From JAFKFJ01 sp963786445 (lineage in GTDB: Bacteria > Pseudomonadota > Alphaproteobacteria > Acetobacterales > Acetobacteraceae): 64,000 bases of DNA. Made by a program: the position numbers and the translations under genes. The stretch is taken from assembly GCA_963786445.1 (NCBI GenBank), contig CAWAZU010000001.1:62001-126000 (forward strand), read 5' to 3'. Within the stretch, counting starts at the first letter, position 1, and every line of letters starts with the position of its first letter. Below the pieces are notes generated by a model. The model did no database searches. It saw nothing but the letters and a program-made list of their open reading frames with translations, and was not told the DNA's origin. Below, one piece after another: positions 25,243-33,822 of the stretch.

Positions 25243-26340
25243 ATGAGGACGAGCGGGATGCATCTCTTGCTGGCGGGGGCGCTGGTGCTCGGCGTCGCCG
25301 GCGGCGCGCTTGCCGACGAGTCGCAGATCCCGGGCAGCGGCGAGAAGGTTGCCGGCGCGCCGTTCGAGGCCAAGCGCGACTGGGGCACGTTCAAGCTGGC
25401 CGACCGCATCGCCAAGAAGGTGCGCGCCGGCGAGAAGATCAACTACGTGTTCTCCTATCAGGGATCCGGCATCCCGCTGTTTTCGCCGCAATACGCGGCG
25501 GGGTTCGACACCGGCTGCAAGATGGGCAACGCCATCTATCCGCTCGACTGCGCGAAGATTGCGCCGGTGCAGACGGACGCCAACCAGCAGGTGTCGCAGA
25601 TCGAGGCCAAGCTCGCCGCCGGCGCCATCGACTGCATTTCGATCGAGCCGGTCACGTCGGACTCCACGACCGCGATCGTGAACAAGCTGATGGGCCAGGG
25701 CATCCCGGTGTTCACCGTCGGCGTCACCTCCAACGGCCACGAGTTCACCAACTTCACGCAGGTGCCGATCAAGGAAGGCGGAACCGCCGCGGCGATCGTG
25801 CTCAAGTGGATGAAGGACACCGGGCACGACCTGAAAGTGTTCGCGGTCTCCGGCGGCGATCCGGCGCAGTTCTGGGCGCAGGGCCGCATGAAAGGTTTCC
25901 GCGAAGCCATCCAGGCGGCGATCCCGGATGCAAAATTCGTCAATACCGAAGCGGACGGGCTGATCACCAGCTACGATCCAGGCAGGACCTATGACACCTA
26001 CCGGACTTTCCTGTCCGCGCATCCCGATCTGCAGTTCATCGAGAACGTCGATATCGGTGCCGAGCACGCCGACCGCGCGATCACCAGCCTCAACCGGGTG
26101 GGCCGCGTGTTCACCATCGGCTGGAACGTCTCGAAAGGCCAGTTGGCCGCGATCGAGAAGGGCATCCAGGTGGCGCTGCTCGACCAGCGCTGGCCCGACC
26201 AGGCGGCGTTCGGCGGCCCGGCCTGCGCGCAGTTCCTCAAGAACGGCGTGGTGCTGCCGAATACGCAGACGCTGCGGCCGGTGCTGAAGGCGGACGTGCC
26301 GCAGGCGCGCGCGGAACTGGACAAGATTCTCGGCGACTAG
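25243..26340 (+). CDS. Sugar ABC transporter substrate-binding protein
   Basis: A 365-residue periplasmic receptor of the ribose/galactose (Peripla_BP_4) type. A signal peptide covers residues 1-24 (HLLLAGALVLGVAGGALADE, signal peptidase site after ALA). The core has KINYVFSYQGSGIPLFSPQY, KLAAGAIDCISIEPVTSDST, GIPVFTVGVTSNGHEFTNFT and AISSLNRVG-like AITSLNRVGRVFTIGWNVS. AGGAGGG precedes the start. It is followed by the permease and ATPase genes, completing a CUT2-class importer for the sugar processed by the upstream enzymes. Confidence 0.88.
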   Translation: MRTSGMHLLLAGALVLGVAGGALADESQIPGSGEKVAGAPFEAKRDWGTFKLADRIAKKVRAGEKINYVFSYQGSGIPLFSPQYAAGFDTGCKMGNAIYPLDCAKIAPVQTDANQQVSQIEAKLAAGAIDCISIEPVTSDSTTAIVNKLMGQGIPVFTVGVTSNGHEFTNFTQVPIKEGGTAAAIVLKWMKDTGHDLKVFAVSGGDPAQFWAQGRMKGFREAIQAAIPDAKFVNTEADGLITSYDPGRTYDTYRTFLSAHPDLQFIENVDIGAEHADRAITSLNRVGRVFTIGWNVSKGQLAAIEKGIQVALLDQRWPDQAAFGGPACAQFLKNGVVLPNTQTLRPVLKADVPQARAELDKILGD

Positions 26341-26346
26341 CCGGGC

Positions 26347-27408
26347 ATGGAGAACGTGGACGTTCAGGAGGCCCCGCCGCAGCCGGCGCCGGCAATGAGC
26401 ATGTCCGGCGCCGGACGCATCACGTTCGACATCGCGCTGCGGCTGGGCGGCCTGTTCATCGCGATCGTGCTGGTCGGTGCGCTGTTCGTCGGGCTCAATC
26501 CGGCATTCCTGAACATCGACGTGCTGATCTCCGTGCTCCGCTCGATGAGCTCGGTCGCGATCATGGCGCTCGGGCTGACGCTGGTGATCGTCGCGGGCGA
26601 GATCGACCTGTCGTTCGGCGCGATGTACGGCCTCGCCGCCAACGCGCTCGCGGTGATGTGGATCATGGGCGGCGTGCCGGTGTATTGGGCAATCCCGCTG
26701 GCGCTGCTGATCGGCGCGCTGGTCGGCGTGTTCAACGGCGCGCTGGTCACCGGCCTCGCCATTCCGTCGTTCATCGTCACGCTCGGCAGCTACAATTTGC
26801 TGTTCGGCCTGTCGCTGTGGATCACCCACGCCTCGACCTTCAACCCGGTCTATCCGCCGCCGCACCACGGCATCCCCGAGACGCAGCTCGACTTTTTCAC
26901 CGGCCTCGCCGCGAGTTTCGGCGAGCATCCGATCTCCGTCGAGGTGCTGTGGATGCTCGGGCTGGCGATCGTCGTCGGGCTGCTGCTGCACCGCTCGCTG
27001 TTCGGCTTCCGGCTGCTGGCGATCGGCGGCAATCCGGTGGCGGCGCGGCTCGCCCGTCTGCCGGTGCGACGCTACAAGATCACCGCCTTCGTGCTGAGCG
27101 GCGTGCTCGCCGCGGTCGCCGGCATCCTCGATTTCGCGTTCATCCAGACGACGGAGCCGGACATCGGCCTGTCGCAAACCTTTCCGGTGTTCGCGGCCGT
27201 CATCATCGGCGGCGCATCGCTGTCCGGCGGCAAGGGCACGGTGATCGGCACGCTCGGCGGCGCGCTGCTGCTCGCCGAGTTGCAGATCGGCCTCGCGTTG
27301 CTCTCGCCCGGACCGCACGTGCAGCAGATTTTTCTGGGTGCCGTCACCATCGGCGCGGTGGCGCTCGATATCGGCCTGACCAAGCTGCGCGCGCGCCGGG
27401 CGGCATGA
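26347..27408 (+). CDS. Sugar ABC transporter permease (RbsC type)
   Basis: A 353-residue membrane protein with about eight to ten helices. The CUT2 permease signatures are present: LGLTLVIVAGEIDLSFGAMY (residues about 76-95), IPSFIVTLGSYNLLFGLSLW, IGGNPVAARLARLPVRRYKI (coupling region) and GASLSGGKGTVIGTLGGALL. The N-terminal 30 residues are Pro/Ala-rich and cytoplasmic. It begins 6 bases after the binding-protein stop, and its stop overlaps the ATPase start (ATGA). Confidence 0.9.
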   Translation: MENVDVQEAPPQPAPAMSMSGAGRITFDIALRLGGLFIAIVLVGALFVGLNPAFLNIDVLISVLRSMSSVAIMALGLTLVIVAGEIDLSFGAMYGLAANALAVMWIMGGVPVYWAIPLALLIGALVGVFNGALVTGLAIPSFIVTLGSYNLLFGLSLWITHASTFNPVYPPPHHGIPETQLDFFTGLAASFGEHPISVEVLWMLGLAIVVGLLLHRSLFGFRLLAIGGNPVAARLARLPVRRYKITAFVLSGVLAAVAGILDFAFIQTTEPDIGLSQTFPVFAAVIIGGASLSGGKGTVIGTLGGALLLAELQIGLALLSPGPHVQQIFLGAVTIGAVALDIGLTKLRARRAA

Positions 27409-28889
27409 GCGGCCCGTCGCTTGCGATCCGCGGCCTGCGCAAGAGCTACGGCAGCACCGTGGCACTCGCCGGCCTCGACCTCGACCTGCATCCGGGCGAA
27501 GTGCTCGGCATCGCCGGACCGAACGGCGCCGGCAAATCGACGCTGGTGCGCATCCTGGCCGGCGAGGAGCGGGAAGATGCCGGCCGTTTTGCGCTTGGCG
27601 GCGCGTCGTGGTCGCCGCCGGAAAACTGGCAGTCGGTCGCCGTCGTCCACCAGGAGCCGCAGCTGTTCCCGAACCTGACGCTCGCCGAGAACATGCTGGT
27701 CGGCCGCGAGGGCACGGCGATGTCGCGCCCGAAACTCGGGGCGGCGGACCGCGCGCTGATGGACGCGCTCGGCATCCTGCAGCTTGCATCGGCGAAGCTC
27801 GCCGACTGCACGCTCGCCACGCAGCAGCGCACCGAGATCGCCCGCGCGCTCGCCCGCGATGCGCGCATCTTCCTGTTTGACGAACCGAATTCGGCGCTGA
27901 CCGACGAGGAATCCGACGAGTTGTTCCGCGAGATCCGACGGATCGCCGCGGCCGGCCGCATCGTGATCCTGGTCACGCACCGGCTCGCCGATTTCGTCGC
28001 CCACTGCGCCCGCGTCGCGGTGGTGCGCGACGGGTGCGTGCGCACGGTGCTGGCGCGGCCGGCGCTGACCGAGGACGCGATCGCGCAGCAACTGGTGCTC
28101 GGCGCCGAGGGCGGCGGCGCGGCCGGCGATGGTCGCGGCGGCACACCGACGGAGGGCGAAGTGTTCCGCGTGACGCGCTGGTCGCAGCGCGATGCATTCC
28201 CGCCGCTCGAATTCGGCGCCGCGCGCGGCGAGATCGTCGCGCTGATGGGCGTCGAGGGTGCCGGCGGGCGCGAATTGCTGCGTTCCTTCGCCGGGCTGGA
28301 GCGCTGCGAGGGCGCAATCGCGATCGACGGCATGGCTGGCGACGCGGCGATCCGCCGCCGCACCGCCTACGTTCCGGCGACGCGGCAGGCGAGCCTCTAC
28401 GGCAATTTCTCGGTCGCCGAAAACCTGGTCGCACGCCTCGGCGTGCCGGAGATTGCCGGGCGGACGCTGCTGCTGCGAACGCGGCGCATGCGCGCGATCG
28501 CGCGCGAGGCGATCGGGCGGTTCATGGTGAAGGCGCACGCGCCGACGCAGGCGATCCGCTCGCTGTCCGGCGGCAACCAGCAGAAAGTGGCGATCGCGCA
28601 GGCGCTGCTGTGCCGCCCGCGGCTGCTGCTGCTGGAGGAGCCGACGCGCGGCGTCGATGTGCAGAGCAAGCGCGAGATCTACCGGCTGCTGCGCAGCTTC
28701 GCGCGCGCCGGCAACGCCGTCGTCATGTTCTGCACCGAAGTGCTGGAGGTGTTCGAGGCAGCGGACCGCGTGCTGGTGGTCTCCGACGGCCGCCTGTCGC
28801 CTTCGCTGCCGATCGCCGACTATGCGGACGTGGAGGCGCTGGCCACCGATGTCAGCCGGCGGGAGCGCCACGCGCACGCAGCAGTGTGA
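27405..28889 (+). CDS. Sugar ABC transporter ATP-binding protein (double ATPase)
   Basis: A 494-residue tandem ATPase of the RbsA/MglA type. First half: Walker A GPNGAGKST (residues about 39-47), Q-loop VVHQEPQLFPNLTLAENM, degenerate signature CTLATQQRTEIARALA, Walker B IFLFDEPNSALT. Second half: degenerate Walker A GVEGAGGREL, signature LSGGNQQKVAIAQAL, Walker B LLLLEEPTRGVDVQSK. Degeneracy at these two places is normal for the family. It terminates the sugar operon that starts at the SDR gene. Confidence 0.9.
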   Translation: MSGPSLAIRGLRKSYGSTVALAGLDLDLHPGEVLGIAGPNGAGKSTLVRILAGEEREDAGRFALGGASWSPPENWQSVAVVHQEPQLFPNLTLAENMLVGREGTAMSRPKLGAADRALMDALGILQLASAKLADCTLATQQRTEIARALARDARIFLFDEPNSALTDEESDELFREIRRIAAAGRIVILVTHRLADFVAHCARVAVVRDGCVRTVLARPALTEDAIAQQLVLGAEGGGAAGDGRGGTPTEGEVFRVTRWSQRDAFPPLEFGAARGEIVALMGVEGAGGRELLRSFAGLERCEGAIAIDGMAGDAAIRRRTAYVPATRQASLYGNFSVAENLVARLGVPEIAGRTLLLRTRRMRAIAREAIGRFMVKAHAPTQAIRSLSGGNQQKVAIAQALLCRPRLLLLEEPTRGVDVQSKREIYRLLRSFARAGNAVVMFCTEVLEVFEAADRVLVVSDGRLSPSLPIADYADVEALATDVSRRERHAHAAV

Positions 28890-28951
28890 GCCACCACCCT
28901 CCCGCACGCACGACTTTGACGGCTACGGCTTGATGTTACTGGCGAGGGGCG

Positions 28952-29845
28952 TTACCGGCAGGCGGTACGCCGGGCAGAAAAGAAGCACGATTTCCACAGC
29001 CATGATCGTTTGCGCCCGTCTGCGTGCGCTTCATAGAAGCGGATGTCGTCCTGCAGCAGATTCCGCAGCTTCGCAATCAGCTTGGCGTCCGCTGTCGCTT
29101 CGCCGCGCTCATCCAGAGACGGCGTCACATTCTCCCGTTTGCCCGCTGAGAGCGATGTGCCGATTTGCCCCGATACGGCGTCAACGAATTGGGCTCTGCG
29201 GTCATACGTTCCGATGACATCAAATCGCCGCATATCGACGCCACCGAAATAGGACTCCGACATCAGACGGCGCAGCTTCGGAATCTCGGCCAGATCCAGC
29301 AGCGACAGGCGCTCCCGTTTCGCGAACTCATAGATCGCATGCCCTCGCACGGGCGTGTCAAAAAGGCCTCGCCAGTAGTAATATATGGAGATCAGGTTCT
29401 CGACCGGCTCCCTGAGCATGACGATCCGAAGCGCCGAAGGGACCAGATCGTATTTCCGGATCGGCAAGTGCCCGTGAACAACCTTGAATGGATGAATGGT
29501 GCGCGGGCGTTGCCGAAGGAACCAGTCGGTATGAATCCAGATTGGGTTGCCCGGGTCCACCGGATCGCAGTCGTAGCTGGAGAGCACATTTGCCTCCCCG
29601 AACGCCGTCATCAGGGCGGAGCGGAAAGATGTTCCGCCGGTCTTGGGGAAATGAACGGAGATCACCGGCCGATCGAACTGCCCCGATTGCCTCGAACTCG
29701 TCGCGCTGCTGTTCACCGAAGGCCCGCCATCCGATCGTGCCGCCGTGTCAACCTGGAATGCCCGCGAATCGCCTGCGGCACATACTCCACATCGTGATCG
29801 TATGATGCAAGTCGCATCCTTGCGGGAACGCAGCGCAGCCAGCAT
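28952..29845 (-). CDS. Sulfotransferase family protein
   Basis: About 297 residues. The 5'-phosphosulfate loop VISVHFPKTGGTSFRSALM is clear (residues about 58-76), followed by HGHLPIRKYDLVPSALRIVM and LREPVENLISIYYYWRG, the 3'-phosphate binding region of PAPS-dependent carbohydrate sulfotransferases. The C-terminal NLLQDDIRFYEAH closes the fold. The start is uncertain: I use the ATG at 29845, which leaves a 57-residue poorly conserved lead; a later start is possible. Bases are less GC-rich than the flanking sugar operon, suggesting separate origin. It may sulfate a surface glycan made by the divergent cluster. Confidence 0.72.
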   Translation of the reverse strand: MLAALRSRKDATCIIRSRCGVCAAGDSRAFQVDTAARSDGGPSVNSSATSSRQSGQFDRPVISVHFPKTGGTSFRSALMTAFGEANVLSSYDCDPVDPGNPIWIHTDWFLRQRPRTIHPFKVVHGHLPIRKYDLVPSALRIVMLREPVENLISIYYYWRGLFDTPVRGHAIYEFAKRERLSLLDLAEIPKLRRLMSESYFGGVDMRRFDVIGTYDRRAQFVDAVSGQIGTSLSAGKRENVTPSLDERGEATADAKLIAKLRNLLQDDIRFYEAHADGRKRSWLWKSCFFSARRTACR

Positions 29846-30178
29846 TGCTTCGGACGAAGTGGGAGTTAGCTCCCACGAGCTGTAGCATGCGGCGCGCTGG
29901 CCGTAGTCGCGGAGATGGGTGCCTGTCCAGCCTTTGGCGACTTGGACAAGGCTGTGCAGCCGGCGCAGGCGGCAGGCCGCAGGCGGGCAGCACCGGGTTG
30001 CACCACGATACCAGGGGCGGCGCTCGCGGTCGCCAACTTGTGATATGGGCCGAAAACGGCTAGAAGCGCCCGCCGGTAGGCGCTTCACGCCGGAGTCAGT
30101 CGCCGCTTTCAGGTTGAAGAGAATTTTGTGTAACGAACGCAATGGTGGAATGGATCGGGATTTCGATGAAGAGATGGC
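29846..30178. other. 333-base divergent region between sulfotransferase and glycosyltransferase genes
   Basis: I see no convincing gene. It holds a perfect hairpin GTGGGAG-TTAG-CTCCCAC (29859-29876) just upstream of the sulfotransferase start, which could be an operator or a transcript hairpin, and a relatively AT-rich stretch (GAATTTTGTGTAACG, about 30121-30135) before the glycosyltransferase gene that probably contains its promoter. A tiny frame ending in ATGGCATGA overlaps the glycosyltransferase start. Confidence 0.5.
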
Positions 30179-31921
30179 ATGAAACATTCTCGGGAATTCT
30201 CGAAAGATGATCTTGCCAAGGTCACGATCTGCATGCCGGTATTCAACGGCGGCCGCTACTTCAGAGCGGCGCTCGAGAGTGCGCTCGCGCAGGATTACGA
30301 CAATCTGGAAATTGTTGTCGTCAACGACGGCTCCGCCGACGGGGGCGAGACGGAACGCACTGCGCTCGCGTATGGCGAGCGGGTGCGCTATTTCCACCAG
30401 CCCAACCGCGGCGTTGCCGGCGCCCTGAATACCGCGGTCGCTCATATGACCGGCGATTTCTTCGCCTGGCTCAGCCATGACGACCTGCATCTGCCGCACA
30501 AGACTGCGGCGCAGGTGGCCTTTCTCGACCGACTCGGCCGGCCTCGTGCCTGCCTGTTCTCGGACTTCGACCTGATCGGCCCGCAGGACGAGCCGATCGC
30601 CTCCGTACGGCTGCCGACAGACCGCATCCGGCAGAACCCGCGCCTGCCCTTGTACAACGGCATGATCAACGGCTGCACTCTGTTGATGCCGGTGGAAATC
30701 TTGCGCGAATTCGGGCCCTTCGACGAGACGTTTCGCTATGCGCAGGACTACGATCTATGGAACCGCATTCTTGCCCGGCATGAGTTCTTCCATCAGCCCG
30801 AGGTGCTAATCCGGTATCGCGTCCACCCCGGCCAGGGCACCAACGCGCCGGCCGCGGCCGGCGAAGGCAATGTGCTGTGGAAAAGAATGCTCGACAGCCG
30901 CAACGAAGTCGAGCGTGCGCAGATGTTCGGCAGCACGCAGCGCTATTTCGCGAGCCTGGCCACATTTCTCGACGCAACGCCGTACCAGGAAGCGGCAGCG
31001 TATGCGCATGCCCGGAGCGCCGTTGCCGGCGCGGACGCCCTCGTGTCGGTGGTCATTCCTTTCTGGAACGAAGTGGCGCTGACGCTTGGGGCCGTGCGCA
31101 GTGCCCTCGACCAGACGCACCGGCAGGTGGAGGTCGTGCTCGTGGACGACGGTTCGACGGAGGACATCGCCCCTCTCGCCGCACTCGCGAAGACGGAGCC
31201 GCGGCTGCGCCTCCTGCGCCAGCCGAACGCCGGGCCGGCCGCTGCGCGCAATCGGGCTCTCGACGTCGCGCAGGGTGACTACATCGCCTTCCTCGACGCC
31301 GACGACCGGTTCCTGCCGCAGAAGATCGAGCGGCAGCTCGACCAGATGCAGCGGAACGGGGCGTTGTTTTCGCACACCAGCTACTATATCGCCTACCCTG
31401 GACGGATACAGGGCTTTGGACTGTGGCACAGCGGTACCTTCGCCGGAGCTTGCTATCCGCAAATCATCGGTGGCTGCCCGATCGCCATGCCCACCGTGAT
31501 GCTGCATCGCTCGCTGGTGGACGGAGGCTTTGCATTTCCGGTCGAGGTCCGGGTTGGGGAGGACATTTTGGCCTGGATTGATCTCGCAATGCGCTACACG
31601 CTGCTCGGAATCGACGAGCCGCTATCCGTCGTCGAATGGTCGGACAGCAGTGCAGTGCTGAATCAGGATGCCCACGTGCGTGCGCTGTCAGGAATGATCG
31701 CGGCGCTGGAGCGGCATCCGGTTCACCGAAGCCAGTCCGCTGAAATCGCCAGGTTGCATCAGGCCGTGCGTGCCAACGCCCGGACCTGGGTTGCTGCCGG
31801 CCGGCAGATGGAGACAGCAAAGATCTGGTACGACTTGATGGACACTGTCTGTCCCGCGCATCCCGCCTTTCCCCCCGGCGCCAACGGCAAGGCGCCGCCG
31901 GTGCGGGCCCGCGCCGCATGA
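30179..31921 (+). CDS. Tandem glycosyltransferase family 2 protein
   Basis: A 580-residue protein with two GT-A domains. Domain one (residues about 14-235) has VTICMPVFNGGRYFRAALES, IVVVNDGSADGGE and a DXD-like SHDD followed by HLPHKTAAQVAF. Domain two (about 288-520) has VSVVIPFWNEVALTLGAVRS, VEVVLVDDGSTEDI, GPAAARNRALDVAQGDYIAF and LDADDRFLPQ. Two catalytic modules in one chain suggest addition of two sugars or alternating linkages to a polysaccharide. Its stop overlaps the next gene (ATGA), linking it to nucleotide-sugar synthesis. Confidence 0.88.
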   Translation: MKHSREFSKDDLAKVTICMPVFNGGRYFRAALESALAQDYDNLEIVVVNDGSADGGETERTALAYGERVRYFHQPNRGVAGALNTAVAHMTGDFFAWLSHDDLHLPHKTAAQVAFLDRLGRPRACLFSDFDLIGPQDEPIASVRLPTDRIRQNPRLPLYNGMINGCTLLMPVEILREFGPFDETFRYAQDYDLWNRILARHEFFHQPEVLIRYRVHPGQGTNAPAAAGEGNVLWKRMLDSRNEVERAQMFGSTQRYFASLATFLDATPYQEAAAYAHARSAVAGADALVSVVIPFWNEVALTLGAVRSALDQTHRQVEVVLVDDGSTEDIAPLAALAKTEPRLRLLRQPNAGPAAARNRALDVAQGDYIAFLDADDRFLPQKIERQLDQMQRNGALFSHTSYYIAYPGRIQGFGLWHSGTFAGACYPQIIGGCPIAMPTVMLHRSLVDGGFAFPVEVRVGEDILAWIDLAMRYTLLGIDEPLSVVEWSDSSAVLNQDAHVRALSGMIAALERHPVHRSQSAEIARLHQAVRANARTWVAAGRQMETAKIWYDLMDTVCPAHPAFPPGANGKAPPVRARAA

Positions 31922-32781
31922 GAGTGCTCGTGCTTGGCGCGTCCGGGATGCTGGGCAGCGCCGCATTCCGCGGCCTCGCCGCCGCGCCGGGCATCACCGC
32001 ATTCGCGACCGCCCGCGGCGAGGCCGTCCGCCGGCACTTTGCGGCGTCGCTGCAAGCCAGCCTCATCACCGGCATCGATGCACTGGATACCGACGCGCTG
32101 CTCGGCGTGCTGGCGCGGGTCGAACCACAGGCGGTGCTGAATTGCATCGGCGTGGTCAAGCAGGTCGCCGCGGCGAAGGACCCGCTGGTCGCCCTGCCGC
32201 TGAATGCGCTGCTGCCGCATCGGCTGGCGCGCCTCGCGGCGCTGGCCGGGGCGCGGCTCGTGCATGTCAGCACGGATTGCGTGTTCCGCGGCACCATCGG
32301 CAACTATACCGAAGCCATGCCGCCGGACGCCGAGGACCTGTACGGCCGTTCCAAACTGCTGGGAGAGGTGGATTATCCACATGCCATCACGCTGCGCACC
32401 AGCATCATCGGGCGCGAACTCGGCACCTGCAACGGGCTGGTGGAGTGGTTCCTCGCCGCCCAGGGGCCGGTGCGCGGCTACACGCGCGCCATCTTCTCCG
32501 GCCTGCCCACCGACGAGCTGGTCCGCGTGATCATCCGCCACGTGCTGCCGCATCCGGAGATGTCCGGCGTCTGGCATGTCGGGGCGGCTCCGATCAGCAA
32601 GCACGATCTGCTCCTGCTGCTGCGCACGGCCTACGGGCAAACAAATGGAATCGTGCCGGAGCCGACGCCGGTGCTGGATCGTTCGCTCGACAGTTCCCGC
32701 TTCCGCACCGCCACCGGCTACGTGCCGCCGGACTGGCCCGCCCTCATCGCGGCCATGCGCGCAAGCGAGGCACCGCCATGA
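31918..32781 (+). CDS. RmlD-like SDR nucleotide-sugar 4-ketoreductase
   Basis: A 287-residue extended SDR. The nucleotide loop MRVLVLGASGMLGSAAFRGL starts the protein, with NCIGVVKQ near residue 77, HVSTDCVFRGTIGNYTEAMP (Ser/Thr of the active site), and YGRSKLLGE at residues about 142-150 carrying Tyr-x3-Lys. The STDCVF...Y-G-x-SK-x-GE layout is that of dTDP-4-dehydrorhamnose reductase (RmlD). There is no cupin tail like that of WbjC/CapF. With the two following genes it should reduce the 4-keto intermediate of an UDP-2-acetamido-2,6-dideoxy-L-hexose. Confidence 0.85.
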   Translation: MRVLVLGASGMLGSAAFRGLAAAPGITAFATARGEAVRRHFAASLQASLITGIDALDTDALLGVLARVEPQAVLNCIGVVKQVAAAKDPLVALPLNALLPHRLARLAALAGARLVHVSTDCVFRGTIGNYTEAMPPDAEDLYGRSKLLGEVDYPHAITLRTSIIGRELGTCNGLVEWFLAAQGPVRGYTRAIFSGLPTDELVRVIIRHVLPHPEMSGVWHVGAAPISKHDLLLLLRTAYGQTNGIVPEPTPVLDRSLDSSRFRTATGYVPPDWPALIAAMRASEAPP

Positions 32782-33815
32782 ACGACGACCCGTTCGCCGG
32801 CAAGACCATCCTGATCACCGGCGGTACCGGCTCGTTCGGTCACGCCGTGGCGCGCCGCTTCCTGCGCGGGGCGATCGGCCAGGTGCGCATCTTCTCGCGC
32901 GACGAGAAGAAGCAGGAGGACATGCGGCTGCATTTCGCCGATCCGCGGATGCAGTTCCACATCGGCGACGTGCGCGAATATGGCAGCGTGCTGGAGGTCA
33001 TGCGGGGCGTCGATCTCGTTTTCCACGCGGCGGCGCTCAAACAGGTGCCGTCTTGCGAGTTCCATCCGCTCGAAGCGGTGCGCACCAACGTGCTCGGCGC
33101 CGAGAACGTCATCGGCGCCGCGATCGCCTGCAGCGTCGATCGGGTCGTCGCACTGAGCACCGACAAGGCGGTGTATCCGATCAACGCGATGGGACTGTCG
33201 AAGGCGCTGATGGAGAAGCTGGCAGTTGCCCGCTCGCGCAGCGCCGGACGCACCGTGCTGTGCGCGACCCGCTACGGCAACGTCATGGCCTCGCGCGGCT
33301 CGGTCATTCCTCTGTTCGTACGCCAGCTCAAGGCCGGCCAGGAGCTGACCGTCACCGACCCTGCGATGACGCGGTTCCTGATGTCGCTCGAAGACTCGGT
33401 CGATCTGGTGCTGTTCGCCTACGCCCATGCCCGCCAGGGCGACATCTTCGTGCAGAAGGCGCCGGCCTGCACGATCGCCGACCTGGCCGAGGCACTGCGC
33501 ATCGTGTTCGACCGCAGCAACCCGGTGCGCATCATCGGCACGCGGCATGGCGAGAAGCTCTACGAATCGCTGGTCTCGCGCGAGGAGATGGCACGCGCCG
33601 AGGACCTCGGTGCGTTCTATCGCATCCCGGCGGACGCACGCGACCTCAACTACTCCAAGTTCTTCTCCAGCGGCGAGCCGGCCATCTCGACCGCCGAGGA
33701 CTACACGAGCCACAACACCAGCCGCCTCGGCGTGGCCGAGGTGGCGGCGCTGCTCCGCTCGCTCGACTACATCCAGCGCGAACTGCGCGGCGAACCTTCG
33801 GCCGAGCTGGTATAG
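32778..33815 (+). CDS. Polysaccharide biosynthesis protein, UDP-GlcNAc 4,6-dehydratase/epimerase (WbjB/CapD-like)
   Basis: A 345-residue soluble CapD-type SDR. The loop TILITGGTGSFGHAVARRFL is at residues 10-29, IFSRDEKKQEDMRLHFADPR and FHIGDVREYGSVLEVMRGVD are characteristic of WbjB/FnlA/CapE proteins, HAAALKQVPSCEFHPLEAVR follows, and the active site shows STDKAVYPINAMGLSKALME, where Met replaces the usual SDR Tyr as in this subfamily. RYGNVMASRGSVIPLF closes the core. It acts on UDP-GlcNAc (dehydration at C4/C6 with epimerisation). ATGA overlap with the reductase gene. Confidence 0.88.
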   Translation: MNDDPFAGKTILITGGTGSFGHAVARRFLRGAIGQVRIFSRDEKKQEDMRLHFADPRMQFHIGDVREYGSVLEVMRGVDLVFHAAALKQVPSCEFHPLEAVRTNVLGAENVIGAAIACSVDRVVALSTDKAVYPINAMGLSKALMEKLAVARSRSAGRTVLCATRYGNVMASRGSVIPLFVRQLKAGQELTVTDPAMTRFLMSLEDSVDLVLFAYAHARQGDIFVQKAPACTIADLAEALRIVFDRSNPVRIIGTRHGEKLYESLVSREEMARAEDLGAFYRIPADARDLNYSKFFSSGEPAISTAEDYTSHNTSRLGVAEVAALLRSLDYIQRELRGEPSAELV

Positions 33816-33822
33816 GGCCGCC

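Noticed and set aside
24304..27789. A very long open frame (over 1100 codons) antisense to the dehydratase and ABC importer genes
   Set aside because: Arg/His/Gly-rich low-complexity translation without family motifs, opposite to clearly conserved genes. It is a by-product of high GC content.
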